Positions 37,042 to 45,030 of a stretch of DNA of 64,000 nucleotides are shown here, piece by piece; position 1 is the first letter of the stretch; every line of letters starts with the position of its first letter. The notes under the pieces are model-generated. The model did not search any database and was not told the origin of the DNA. It saw nothing but the letters and a program-made list of their open reading frames with translations. Where the stretch lies: contig CAWGND010000011.1 of the NCBI GenBank assembly GCA_963823845.1, positions 310,001 through 374,000 on the forward strand. The letters are read 5' to 3'. The translations under genes were made by a program, and so were the position numbers. Origin of the DNA: Alloacidobacterium sp963823845. GTDB taxonomy: Bacteria; Acidobacteriota; Terriglobia; Terriglobales; Acidobacteriaceae.

Positions 37042-37225
37042 AACCGGTCTCCTGACTTGCGCGCTTCCCTGCCGAAACCGCCTTCCCGGATCGTTTTCAG
37101 ATCTCTCCAGTGGCTTTCAGGTCCGGCATTCCTCTGCGCGTCTCCATCCAACAAGACGCACAGTGTCGCGCTTACAGTTGCGGGGCAGTGACGGATTCCC
37201 ACCGTCTTCCCGAACATCTCATGCT
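37042..37225 (-). ncRNA. Cobalamin (adenosylcobalamin-type) riboswitch
   Basis: Read on the minus strand, the leader contains the B12 box GCCCCGCAACTGTAAGCG (37169-37186), preceded by GGTGGGAATCC. Downstream are GCCACTGGAGAG, GGGAAGGCGGTTTCGGC and the closing GCGCAAGTCAGGAGACCGG. These occur in the order of the cobalamin aptamer. It lies 77 bp before the TonB receptor start and should lower receptor expression when cobalamin is plentiful. Confidence 0.95.
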
Positions 37226-37463
37226 TTGATCGTTATCGTAGTCCATGCCGAAAAGCGCAGGCGATTCTGCGCCTTCAGATATATGGGAGTGCAATTTCCG
37301 TCGTAACCGGAATACCTGATTATTCCGGCTCAGCAACCTTGCTGTCAAAAATGCGGCGGAGAGCTGCACACGATAGCCGCCTCGAAACATTCCGCAGCAA
37401 TGAATGACGCGACTGCGAATTGGTCTCTTTTAAGTCATTGATTCGCTGTATACTTATGCGGGG

Positions 37464-37673
37464 ATGCCCATGACGAACACTCGAGTAATTCGCCTCGTCA
37501 AGGATGTAAAAGCGCAACAGGCTGAGACGTATCGCCACTGGTCCAGCCGAAGCGCTGCCGAGAGATTCGATGGTGTAATTCAGGCTACTGCAGCCGCCTG
37601 CTCGATGGCCGGAAAGGTCTACGATGCTTCCCGCAGATCTGAGAGATCTATTACTCTCGTTCAACCAAAATGA
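37464..37673 (+). CDS. Small protein of a decayed nucleotidyltransferase pair
   Basis: A 69-residue protein (VIRLVKDVKAQQAETYRHWS...SAAERFDGVIQ). It resembles the small proteins (pattern RSFKDAD...YRYWQSRP.ERxDAV) that precede DUF6036/MNT-type nucleotidyltransferase genes in acidobacteria, judged from memory of the pattern only. It overlaps the start of the deleted nucleotidyltransferase remnant at 37624. The last 15 residues fit the pattern poorly and may be altered. Confidence 0.45.
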   Translation: MPMTNTRVIRLVKDVKAQQAETYRHWSSRSAAERFDGVIQATAAACSMAGKVYDASRRSERSITLVQPK

Positions 37674-37820
37674 AGGGGAGATGGCCTGCCCGTAAACTTC
37701 ATCTCCCGCGAACTGTTGATTCAGAACAAGCTCTCTTCGGGAAGGCTTCAGGACTTGGCTGATGTAGAAAAGCTGCGTGCTTTTGCTGACGCAGTTGATT
37801 TCGACAGTAGTGATCTCTAG
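37624..37820 (+). pseudogene. Nucleotidyltransferase (DUF6036-like) remnant with internal deletion
   Basis: The first 17 codons read LPADLRDLLLSFNQNE, the usual N-terminus of DUF6036-type nucleotidyltransferases just before the catalytic domain. The frame then ends after about seven codons. In another frame the 3' part reads VNFISRELLIQNKLSSGRLQ and DLADVEKLRAF, the typical C-terminus of the same family. The catalytic middle, about 110 residues, is missing. The join lies around 37675-37695. Confidence 0.6.
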
Positions 37821-37869
37821 GGCCTGTTAGCGCAAGAGAGCGCTTGTTGATAGCCGGGAGGAAACATAC

Positions 37870-39162
37870 TTGAGGACCTGTTTGTTCTTGCTTTTGTTTG
37901 CGTCAAACCTGCCGGTCCCTGGGCAGACCGCCGACGGAAATGCTGCGCCCGCCGCTCAAACAAGTCAACCAGATCAAAGCATGCCGCCAGTTCCGCTAGA
38001 GAAAGACCCGGACGAACTGACACAAGAGCTCGATGCAAATTCCATTATATTGTCGAAGATACCCGCAGACCCGCTCATACACCCAGATCCGTTAGCTCCG
38101 ATCTTCCAGCCCTTCGACAGATTCGCCGCTAAGAGCGCTCAGTCACTACGGTTGAAGTTTGGTGCGACGTACACCTTTCTGAACCAGTACGCGACCATTA
38201 CGCCGGACGGTGTCCGGCACAATCAACTCAGCGGGCGCCTCGATTTCACCGGGGCGTGGGCTGTGTACGATCATGGCGGCACGGCAGGATCGATCAGCCT
38301 GTTGGTGCGTTCCGGAACCAACATCGGTATCAGTCAGCAGTTCAACTTAAGCGACGAAATCGGCTCGGGCCTCTATCTCAACTGCTTGCAGGGCGGCGGC
38401 CCGCAGGAGCCAATCACTCTGAACATCCTCTACTGGCGACAGGATTTCCTCGCGAAGAGGCTTTCATTTTATGTGGGCAAGATACACCCGAACGAATTCG
38501 CAACCCTCAGCATGTTCAATAACGACGAACGTACGCAATTCCTGAATGGGGCAAACGACGGTAATCTTGCTGTTGCCTACGATGGAACATACGCCGGTGG
38601 CGCAGCGGTTGAGTTCCAGTCTAGTCGGCATTTTTACATCCACGCCGTCGCCGTGGACACCGAAGGCGCACAGCAGAGAAACATCGAAACGCTCGTCGAT
38701 GGAAAATACATGGAAGGCGCTGAACTGGGCTGGTCCAGAGGCTCGATAGGCGAAGAGTACCGGCATTATCGCGCGGGTATTTGGCGAGACGATACGAAGA
38801 ACAACGGCAGTGGATACGGCGGCGGCTTCGGGTTCGAGCATGAGTTTTCGAACGGCTGGACGCCCTTTGGAAGATTTGGCTTCAGTACCAGGACCGGGAC
38901 CGCAATTAAAGATGTTTATGGACTTGGGCTGGCTCGGGTTCACCCATTCGGACGCCGGGGAGACATGTTCGGGGCTGCCTTTAACTACGCGGAGCCTAGC
39001 GCCGGCAAACATCACGAGAGCATATTTGAGTCGTTTTATCGCCTTCGTCTAACTCAGAGCATCAAGATTGGCCCAGATCTCGAAGTCTCGATTCATCCCA
39101 TGTATGCTACCAAGGCTTACACCACGACTCTTCTAGGCGCGAGGATGGAGATCACCTTCTAA
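37870..39162 (+). CDS. OprB-like carbohydrate-selective porin
   Basis: A 430-residue protein starting at TTG 37870 with a GGGAGG ribosome site 8 bp upstream. It has a signal peptide (LFLLLFASNLPVPGQ) and a Pro/Asp-rich linker, then a barrel with alternating aromatic strands (LYWRQDFLAKRLSFYVGKIHP; GGGFGFEHEFSNGWTPFGRFGF). It ends in EITF, with the terminal Phe of outer-membrane barrels. OprB proteins let sugars through the outer membrane. Its position before the sugar-oxidation cluster suggests the same physiology. Confidence 0.85.
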   Translation: MRTCLFLLLFASNLPVPGQTADGNAAPAAQTSQPDQSMPPVPLEKDPDELTQELDANSIILSKIPADPLIHPDPLAPIFQPFDRFAAKSAQSLRLKFGATYTFLNQYATITPDGVRHNQLSGRLDFTGAWAVYDHGGTAGSISLLVRSGTNIGISQQFNLSDEIGSGLYLNCLQGGGPQEPITLNILYWRQDFLAKRLSFYVGKIHPNEFATLSMFNNDERTQFLNGANDGNLAVAYDGTYAGGAAVEFQSSRHFYIHAVAVDTEGAQQRNIETLVDGKYMEGAELGWSRGSIGEEYRHYRAGIWRDDTKNNGSGYGGGFGFEHEFSNGWTPFGRFGFSTRTGTAIKDVYGLGLARVHPFGRRGDMFGAAFNYAEPSAGKHHESIFESFYRLRLTQSIKIGPDLEVSIHPMYATKAYTTTLLGARMEITF

Positions 39163-39179
39163 TTGGTGGGTAGCCGAAG

Positions 39180-39265
39180 CCTCAAATCAGGGTGCCCCAT
39201 TAGCCTGTCCCGAGCGAAGCCGAAGGGTCTCGCCTTTGAGACTTGGGTTCATAAATAAGGGAAAG
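39180..39265. repeat. Intergenic repeat-like stretch
   Basis: GGGTGCCCCATT and CCCGAGCGAAGCCGAAGGGTC resemble the intergenic repeats at 29611 and 32246. The region lies between the porin and the convergent GntR gene and contains no gene. Confidence 0.4.
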
Positions 39266-39379
39266 TGAGCGTAATCGGCGAACTGGCTAAACCCATTTCC
39301 CTCTGTAATTTAGCGTAGCTTGCCGAAATTAGAGCGAACTGGTGTCTGTACCCGAACGTGTACCCGGAGGTCTGGCACT

Positions 39380-40075
39380 TTAACGCCCTTCCAATACTGC
39401 ATTTGCAGTTCGGACGGGACCGTGAAAAGCAGTGATGTGTTCCTGGAGCAGTTTTCCAGCACGCTGTCCTTCACCTTTCTCCAACGCATCAATAATCCGC
39501 CAATGCGCCTCCTGCGCACCGACAAGGTCAAATTTGCCTGTCGAGAGCCAAAGCTGGATACGCACTTCGAAGGCGAGCGAATCCCATGTTCTGAGCAGAA
39601 TACGGTTCGAGGCTCCCGCCACGATGAGGCGATGAAAGTTGACGTCATGGAGAGTGTAGGCTTCGAGATCCTTCTTATGCGCGGCCGTCCGGATCGCAGC
39701 TGCCTCATTACGAAGGGTTACAACAGATCCCTTGAAGTGCGGCGCCGCCAATCGCGCTGCCAATTCTTCTAGTGATGCGCGCACCATATATGCTTCCCGG
39801 ATATCCTTCGGAGTCACCTCGCGAACGCGGCTTCCCTTATATGGCTCCGTCGTGACGAGGTCCATCGCTTCCAATTCTCGTAGAGCCTCACGAACGGGAC
39901 CCTGGCTCGTATTAAGATCGCGGGCGATCTGGAGTTCCACCAGCCGGGCGCCGGGCGCCAACTCTCCTTGCATGATTCGCCGCAGGAGCTCCTGCTTGAC
40001 GCGCTCTGCCATCGAATCCCGCCGAAGGGCGTGTGGGTTTTCAGCCATCCTGCAGAAATTATAAATAATCTGCAA
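39380..40075 (-). CDS. GntR-family (FadR/FCD) transcriptional regulator
   Basis: A 231-residue protein; a start at the MAENPHAL methionine (40048) is equally possible. Residues about 22-90 are a winged helix (RVKQELLRRIMQGELAPGARLVE; GPVREALRELEAMDLV). Residues about 100-220 are an FCD effector domain with likely metal-ligand positions (HDVNFHRLIV and EHITAFHG). FCD regulators bind organic or sugar acids. It is divergent from doxX, and the A/T-rich 45-bp gap between them is the probable shared promoter, so it may control the cluster to its right. Confidence 0.92.
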   Translation of the reverse strand: MQIIYNFCRMAENPHALRRDSMAERVKQELLRRIMQGELAPGARLVELQIARDLNTSQGPVREALRELEAMDLVTTEPYKGSRVREVTPKDIREAYMVRASLEELAARLAAPHFKGSVVTLRNEAAAIRTAAHKKDLEAYTLHDVNFHRLIVAGASNRILLRTWDSLAFEVRIQLWLSTGKFDLVGAQEAHWRIIDALEKGEGQRAGKLLQEHITAFHGPVRTANAVLEGR

Positions 40076-40121
40076 CCGGATGTAATTATCAATTATCTAT
40101 AATCAAGGGAATTGAAAAACG

Positions 40122-40661
40122 ATGACCTTTCAAGTTCCAGAGAACGGCCGGGATATTTCGCTAGCCTATCTGCTCGTACGAGCTACTCTTGGCATCAATG
40201 TTTTGACTCACGGTGTGGTGCGTATTCTCAGCGGGCCAGAACACTTCGCATCGATGTTGGGTCAGGCTTTTTACGCCACGCCTCTGCCGCAGTGGCTTGT
40301 CGTGTGCTTCGGTTACTCTTTGCCGTGGATTGAAGCTGTCATCGGCATTTTCGTCCTGTTCGGCTTGTTTACACGTTTCTTTCTTGCCGCCGGAGCACTA
40401 CTGATCCTGGTTCTTACCGTCGGTGCTGGATTGCGCCAGGACTGGGACATCACTGGTTTGCAGCTGATTTATGCGGCTGTTTATGCAATGTTGATCGCGT
40501 TCTCCAGCGCTAATCACTATTCCATCGACAGTTTGTATGAACGCATTACAACGGCACCGTGCTTGATGCCGATTACAGGCAGAAAAAATACAACACCCCC
40601 TCTAATTAAGCTTCACCCCGAAGGGGCGATCAATAGGGGACGGAAGGTCACGATCGAGTAA
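40122..40661 (+). CDS. DoxX-family membrane protein
   Basis: A 179-residue protein with four membrane helices (AYLLVRATLGINVLTHGV; WLVVCFGYSLPWIEAVIGIFVLFG; FLAAGALLILVLTVGAGL; LIYAAVYAMLIAFSS). This is the DoxX/TQO-small-subunit-like fold. Some members take part in quinone-linked oxidation. It starts the plus-strand cluster with the ferritin-VIT1 protein 13 bp downstream. The role here is unknown, though the redox neighbours fit. Confidence 0.85.
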   Translation: MTFQVPENGRDISLAYLLVRATLGINVLTHGVVRILSGPEHFASMLGQAFYATPLPQWLVVCFGYSLPWIEAVIGIFVLFGLFTRFFLAAGALLILVLTVGAGLRQDWDITGLQLIYAAVYAMLIAFSSANHYSIDSLYERITTAPCLMPITGRKNTTPPLIKLHPEGAINRGRKVTIE

Positions 40662-40674
40662 GTCGCGAGGATGT

Positions 40675-41865
40675 ATGAACGACAAACAACAGAAACAACT
40701 TATGGTAGCGCTCGAGAGCAATTGGCAAGCAGAAATGGTGGGGCATCATACCTATCTGAGTCTTGCCGCAAGGGAGACAGATCTTCAGCGCCGCCTGGCT
40801 TTAAAAGGATTGGCTACCGCTGAAAAGCATCACGCTGGCCTTTGGGCCGAACGCCTTAGAGCTTTGGGAGGCAATCAGCCTCAGTATGCCGGTACAGCAG
40901 ACGGCCAGGCCGCTACGCTGAAAAACAGGGTCGGTGGGCCAGATCTTGCACTTCGCAGACTCGAGCTCGACGAGAGTCGCGACATCGCGAAATACGCGAA
41001 ACAGATGCAGGAATTGGGAGATGAACCGAGCCTCGCGATCCTTCACACGGTGTTGGAGGACGAGAAGGAGCACTACCAGACTCTCAGTAATCTGATCCGC
41101 ACTTCTCATCGGCTTCCCGCTGTCACTGCTGACCAGGCTCAAAAGGCACTGGACGAGATACTCGCCGTTCGTAACAACGGACAACGGCAGGCGTCCGGCT
41201 GGGTCGGTGACGCCATTTACGGAATCAATGATGGGTTAGGCGCCATCTTCGGTATCGTCTCGGGCGTGTCAGGCGCGACACTCGGAAATAGTCATTTCGT
41301 TCTCATAGCGGGTCTCGCGGGAATGATAGCGAGTGCGCTGTCCATGGGTTCAGGGGCTTACCTTGCAGCGAAGAGTGAGCGCGAGATTTTTGAGGCCGAC
41401 TTCGCCCGGGAGCGGGATGCAGTTGAGTACAACGAAAGCGAGGCTCGCGAAGTTCTTTCCCTCAGCTATCAAATCAAAGGTCTTCCTGCAGAGGAGGCAG
41501 ATCGATTTGTTGAGCATCTGGCTAAGGATCGCGAGCAGCTGATCAAGGCACTCGCCCATGAACGGTTGCATGCAACTGAGGAAGGTCTGAGTACTCCATG
41601 GATCTCCGCGTTGTCGGGGGCGGTGTCGACGGCCGTGGGTGCACTTATCCCAATCGTTCCATTCTTCTTTATGGCGGGTATCCCAGCAGTTCTCGTTGCA
41701 GCCGCCGTCTCCCTGCTCGCCCACTTCGCCGTTGGTGCAGCCAAGTCGTTGATTACGATTCGCTCCTGGTGGGCTAGCGGCCTCGAGATGACAGCTATCG
41801 GTGCGATCGAGGGACTCGTAACCTACTTCATCGGCGTTGGGCTTGGGCACCTCGGCGGAGGATAA
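40675..41865 (+). CDS. Ferritin-like domain fused to VIT1/CCC1 metal transporter
   Basis: A 396-residue protein. Residues about 5-150 form a ferritin/rubrerythrin-like four-helix bundle with metal-ligand E..H positions (WQAEMVGHHTYLSLA; EKHHAGLWAERL; LEDEKEHYQTL). Residues about 175-396 form a VIT1/CCC1 transporter (YGINDGLGAIFGIVSGVSGAT; ASALSMGSGAYLAAKSEREI; five membrane segments). CCC1/VIT1 proteins export Fe(II) or Mn(II). The ferritin domain may oxidise or deliver iron. It is an intact known architecture. Confidence 0.92.
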   Translation: MNDKQQKQLMVALESNWQAEMVGHHTYLSLAARETDLQRRLALKGLATAEKHHAGLWAERLRALGGNQPQYAGTADGQAATLKNRVGGPDLALRRLELDESRDIAKYAKQMQELGDEPSLAILHTVLEDEKEHYQTLSNLIRTSHRLPAVTADQAQKALDEILAVRNNGQRQASGWVGDAIYGINDGLGAIFGIVSGVSGATLGNSHFVLIAGLAGMIASALSMGSGAYLAAKSEREIFEADFARERDAVEYNESEAREVLSLSYQIKGLPAEEADRFVEHLAKDREQLIKALAHERLHATEEGLSTPWISALSGAVSTAVGALIPIVPFFFMAGIPAVLVAAAVSLLAHFAVGAAKSLITIRSWWASGLEMTAIGAIEGLVTYFIGVGLGHLGGG

Positions 41866-41967
41866 GTACCGAGTAAGGAGGATGAATCCATCTACTTGGA
41901 AGGCAAAACCAGACCTTATCTATCAATCTATTTCACTCTCTCAGGGAGAGAAAACAGGAGCAGTCAA

Positions 41968-42855
41968 ATGAATAAAGAAGAAGTACTTTCTGCCGCAGCC
42001 GCGGGAACGTTCACAATGGGCGGCGATCTTACCGTCAACCGCCTCGGATACGGTGCCATGCGCATCACAGGCCCCGGAGTCTGGGGACCACCTGCAGATA
42101 AAGAAGCTGCGCTTGCCACTCTGCGGACAGCGATCGACCTCGGCGTAAACCTGATCGACACGGCCGATTCCTATGGACCGGCCATCTCGGAACAACTCAT
42201 TGCCGAAGCACTCTATCCATATCCCGCTGACCTGGTGATTGCCACCAAGGGCGGATGGGAACGCCCAGGCCCCAACCAATGGACACACAATGCCAGCCCC
42301 AAACATCTGACCGATGCACTCGAGGGAAGCCTCAAGCGCCTGCGCCGAGAACGCATCGACATATATCAGCTCCATGCTCCCGATAATGTTGTCTCTTTCG
42401 AGGTTTCCGTAGAAGCGCTGGCCAGATTGCGCGAGCAAGGCAAGATCCGTCATGTTGGGCTCTCGAACGTGACCCGTGAGCACATCGAGCGCGCCGGTAA
42501 GATTGTGCCGATTGTCTCAGTGCAGAACCGCTACAGCGTTGCAGATCGGGAATCAGATTTTATCGTTGATTATTGCGAAGAAAACGATATCGCCTTCCTC
42601 CCGTGGGCACCCATCGGCCAGGCAAGGGAGGCGCATGATGTGATCAAGCAGGTCGCAGACCAGCTTCACGCCACCTCGTTCCAGGTTGCACTGGCTTGGC
42701 TCCTCAAGCGGTCGAAGGTTATCTTACCGATCCCAGGAACGGCTTCGATCAAGCATCTCGAGGAGAACATTGCCTCGGCATCGCTTGAACTTCCGCAATC
42801 AACATATAGAAAGTTAGCCGCAGTGCGTCCTTCGTACGCAAATCTGCGCGATTGA
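41968..42855 (+). CDS. Aldo/keto reductase
   Basis: From ATG 41968, with a GGAG site upstream, the protein has 295 residues. It carries the AKR pattern: RLGYGAMRITGPGVWG, NLIDTADSYGPAISEQLI with catalytic Asp and Tyr, the Lys in VIATKGGWERP, QLHAPD, and a C-terminal NADP-binding IPGTASIKHLEENIAS. This is the AKR13-like subgroup. Cytoplasmic. Its place between the VIT1 fusion and the sugar dehydrogenase suggests reduction of a sugar or aldehyde, but the substrate is not evident. Confidence 0.93.
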   Translation: MNKEEVLSAAAAGTFTMGGDLTVNRLGYGAMRITGPGVWGPPADKEAALATLRTAIDLGVNLIDTADSYGPAISEQLIAEALYPYPADLVIATKGGWERPGPNQWTHNASPKHLTDALEGSLKRLRRERIDIYQLHAPDNVVSFEVSVEALARLREQGKIRHVGLSNVTREHIERAGKIVPIVSVQNRYSVADRESDFIVDYCEENDIAFLPWAPIGQAREAHDVIKQVADQLHATSFQVALAWLLKRSKVILPIPGTASIKHLEENIASASLELPQSTYRKLAAVRPSYANLRD

Positions 42856-42879
42856 AATGAATTGGAGTTGTGAGGAAAT

Positions 42880-44319
42880 ATGAGAGTCTCTTCTACGGCA
42901 ACACTGCTAGCGTTACTGGCATTCGCTCCCGCATTTTTTCCTTTGGTACAGGCACAGCAGATCGACACAGGTCAGGCCGCCTTCGCCAATTGGAATCAGC
43001 AGCGGCCTGGCGCCCGTCGAAAGATCACGGTCGCCGATCTGCCTGAGCCCAAGCCCGAGGAAGCTGTTAACAATACTCCTCATTTGATTCCACGCCCGAA
43101 GGACGCGTGGCCGATTGCTCCTGCGGGCTTTAAGGTAACGCTTTATGCCGGAGGCGATGCTGTTCCCATGCAACGTGCCGACAACAAGGAGCACATGCAG
43201 TTGAGTGGGGGCACATTTACGATGCCTCGCCTGCTCAGCGAGGCGCCCAACGGCGATCTCTTTCTCGCTGACTCCGGCGCCGGCACCATCTTCATTCTTC
43301 GCGGCGTCGGCCCCGACGGCAAAGCCGCGCAGATCGAAAAGTTCGCTACCGGCCTGGATCACCCCTTCGGCATCGCCTTCTATCCCGCTGACAACCCGAG
43401 GTACGTCTATGTCGGCAACGCCACTACCGTGCAGCGTGTCCGCTACCATTCCGGCGACCTCCACGCCACCGGGGCCCCCGAGACCATCGTTCCCGATATC
43501 CCCGGCTACGCCCAGCTCACCGGAGGCGGCCACTGGACCCGCGACGTCGTGTTCACCAAAGACAACAAATACATGTTAGTTTCCGTAGGCTCCGGATCGA
43601 ATATTGATGATCCTGACACGCATCCAAAAGAGTTCCATCGGGCTGATGTACTGGAATACACACCCGAAGGAAAGTTCATCAAAGTCTATGCGTCGGGGAT
43701 TCGCAACTGCGTCGGAGAGGCCATCAATCCCATTTCAGGTCAACTGTGGTGTTCGACCAACGAACGCGACAACCTCGGCAATCATCTTGTTCCCGACTAT
43801 GTAACCTCGATTAAGGAAGACGGTTTCTACGGTTGGCCCTGGTACTATATCGGCGATCACCAGGACCCACGGCTTCCTGAGCCTTGCGCGAGCGGCACCG
43901 GGCCCAATCCGCAGGCTCCAGCGTTAACCCCAGAAGAGGCGAAAAGCTGCAAGCGTGAGAACATCGGCTCCCAGGTGATCGTGCCGGACGTTCTCGTCCA
44001 GCCGCATATGGCTTCACTGGAAATGTTGTTCTATCCATCCAGCGGGGACTTCCCTAAGGGGTACGACGGTAATGCTTTTGCTGCGGAGCACGGCTCATGG
44101 AACCGAGCCAATCGAGCCGGTTACGAAGTAATTGACATTCCCATGCGCAATGGCCACGCTGCGGACGGCAGCTATGAAGACTTTCTGACTGGCTTTGTCA
44201 CTAAAGACGGGCAGGTATGGGGCCGCCCTGTGGGCGTGACTGTAGGTGGAGACGGGGCGCTTTACGTCAGCGATGACGGCTCGCGCAGCGTCTGGCGTGT
44301 TGCTTACACGGGCGAATGA
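42880..44319 (+). CDS. Exported PQQ/sorbosone-dehydrogenase-like protein
   Basis: A 479-residue protein with a signal peptide (LLALLAFAPAFFPLVQAQ). The mature part is a six-bladed propeller of the glucose/sorbosone dehydrogenase type: APNGDLFLADSGAGTIFILR, LDHPFGIAFYPADNPRYVYVG, YASGIRNCVGEAINPISGQLW, ERDNLGNHLVPDYV, GWPWYYIGDHQDPR and GDGALYVSDDGSRSVWRVAY. Such periplasmic enzymes oxidise sugars, some with PQQ; PQQ use cannot be confirmed. It is followed by a cupin and a MauG-like protein, a plausible oxidation chain. Confidence 0.9.
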   Translation: MRVSSTATLLALLAFAPAFFPLVQAQQIDTGQAAFANWNQQRPGARRKITVADLPEPKPEEAVNNTPHLIPRPKDAWPIAPAGFKVTLYAGGDAVPMQRADNKEHMQLSGGTFTMPRLLSEAPNGDLFLADSGAGTIFILRGVGPDGKAAQIEKFATGLDHPFGIAFYPADNPRYVYVGNATTVQRVRYHSGDLHATGAPETIVPDIPGYAQLTGGGHWTRDVVFTKDNKYMLVSVGSGSNIDDPDTHPKEFHRADVLEYTPEGKFIKVYASGIRNCVGEAINPISGQLWCSTNERDNLGNHLVPDYVTSIKEDGFYGWPWYYIGDHQDPRLPEPCASGTGPNPQAPALTPEEAKSCKRENIGSQVIVPDVLVQPHMASLEMLFYPSSGDFPKGYDGNAFAAEHGSWNRANRAGYEVIDIPMRNGHAADGSYEDFLTGFVTKDGQVWGRPVGVTVGGDGALYVSDDGSRSVWRVAYTGE

Positions 44320-44382
44320 CAAAAGCCGCCCACTCTCCGATACAAGTGGGCATTGAGCAAGACAACTCAAAACGGAGAAGCT

Positions 44383-44844
44383 ATGTACTTCAAACTTCTT
44401 GGCGCGGGGATAGCAGCCATGCTTGCAGGCGTTTCTGTGATGGCCGCTGCCACTCATACCAGCACGAACAACGTTGCCCGCGGTCGCCGTGAAATTGTGC
44501 TTGAGACTACCAAGTCCTGGAATGGCAAGCCGTACACGCACTATCCCACGGGCCAACCGCAACTGACGACAATCAAGCTGACACTTGCACCACATACTGC
44601 TCTGCCTTGGCATACTCATCCATTTCCGAATTCTGTCTATGTTCTTTCAGGTACTCTCACGCTCGAGGACCGGGACAGCGGTAAAACTCTGGTAGTTCAT
44701 CAGGGGCAAGCCGTGGGGGAGTCGGTCGATGATGTTCATCGAGGGGAGTCGGGGGACGAACCGACCGTGCTACTCATCACTTATGCGGTGACTCCGGGTG
44801 TGCCGACCTCGGTTCCCGCGAAGGGTGAGAAGCCAGAATACTGA
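44383..44844 (+). CDS. Exported cupin-domain protein
   Basis: From ATG 44383, after a GGAG site, the protein has 153 residues. A signal peptide (LLGAGIAAMLAGVSVMAAA) is followed by a single cupin barrel with the first motif at LPWHTHPFPNSVYVLSGTLTL (H-x-H...) and a second one at AVGESVDDVHRGES. Probably metal-binding and periplasmic. Function unknown, perhaps tied to the sugar-oxidising neighbours. Confidence 0.85.
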   Translation: MYFKLLGAGIAAMLAGVSVMAAATHTSTNNVARGRREIVLETTKSWNGKPYTHYPTGQPQLTTIKLTLAPHTALPWHTHPFPNSVYVLSGTLTLEDRDSGKTLVVHQGQAVGESVDDVHRGESGDEPTVLLITYAVTPGVPTSVPAKGEKPEY

Positions 44845-45030
44845 GAGAGTGACACACGCGCGCGATGAAGATTCCTATGACCATCCGACATCGCTCAAGT
44901 ATTCTGTACTCTCGGTAATTTTGCTTGAGAATTTGCGGGGTTATTCCGCCGGGAGTCTGGCACAGCAAAATGAAGAACCGCGACTCGTGAAGCGGATACG
45001 GAGGCACAATCGTCAGGCAGGAGGTTGACC

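Noticed and set aside
36966..37217. N-terminal extension of the TonB receptor frame
   Set aside because: These bases form the cobalamin riboswitch; a ribosome site and signal peptide lie at 36965.
40076..40121. A/T-rich inverted-repeat-like bases between GntR and DoxX as a defined operator
   Set aside because: Several overlapping weak palindromes are possible and none matches the usual FCD-GntR pattern clearly; only a shared promoter region is supported.
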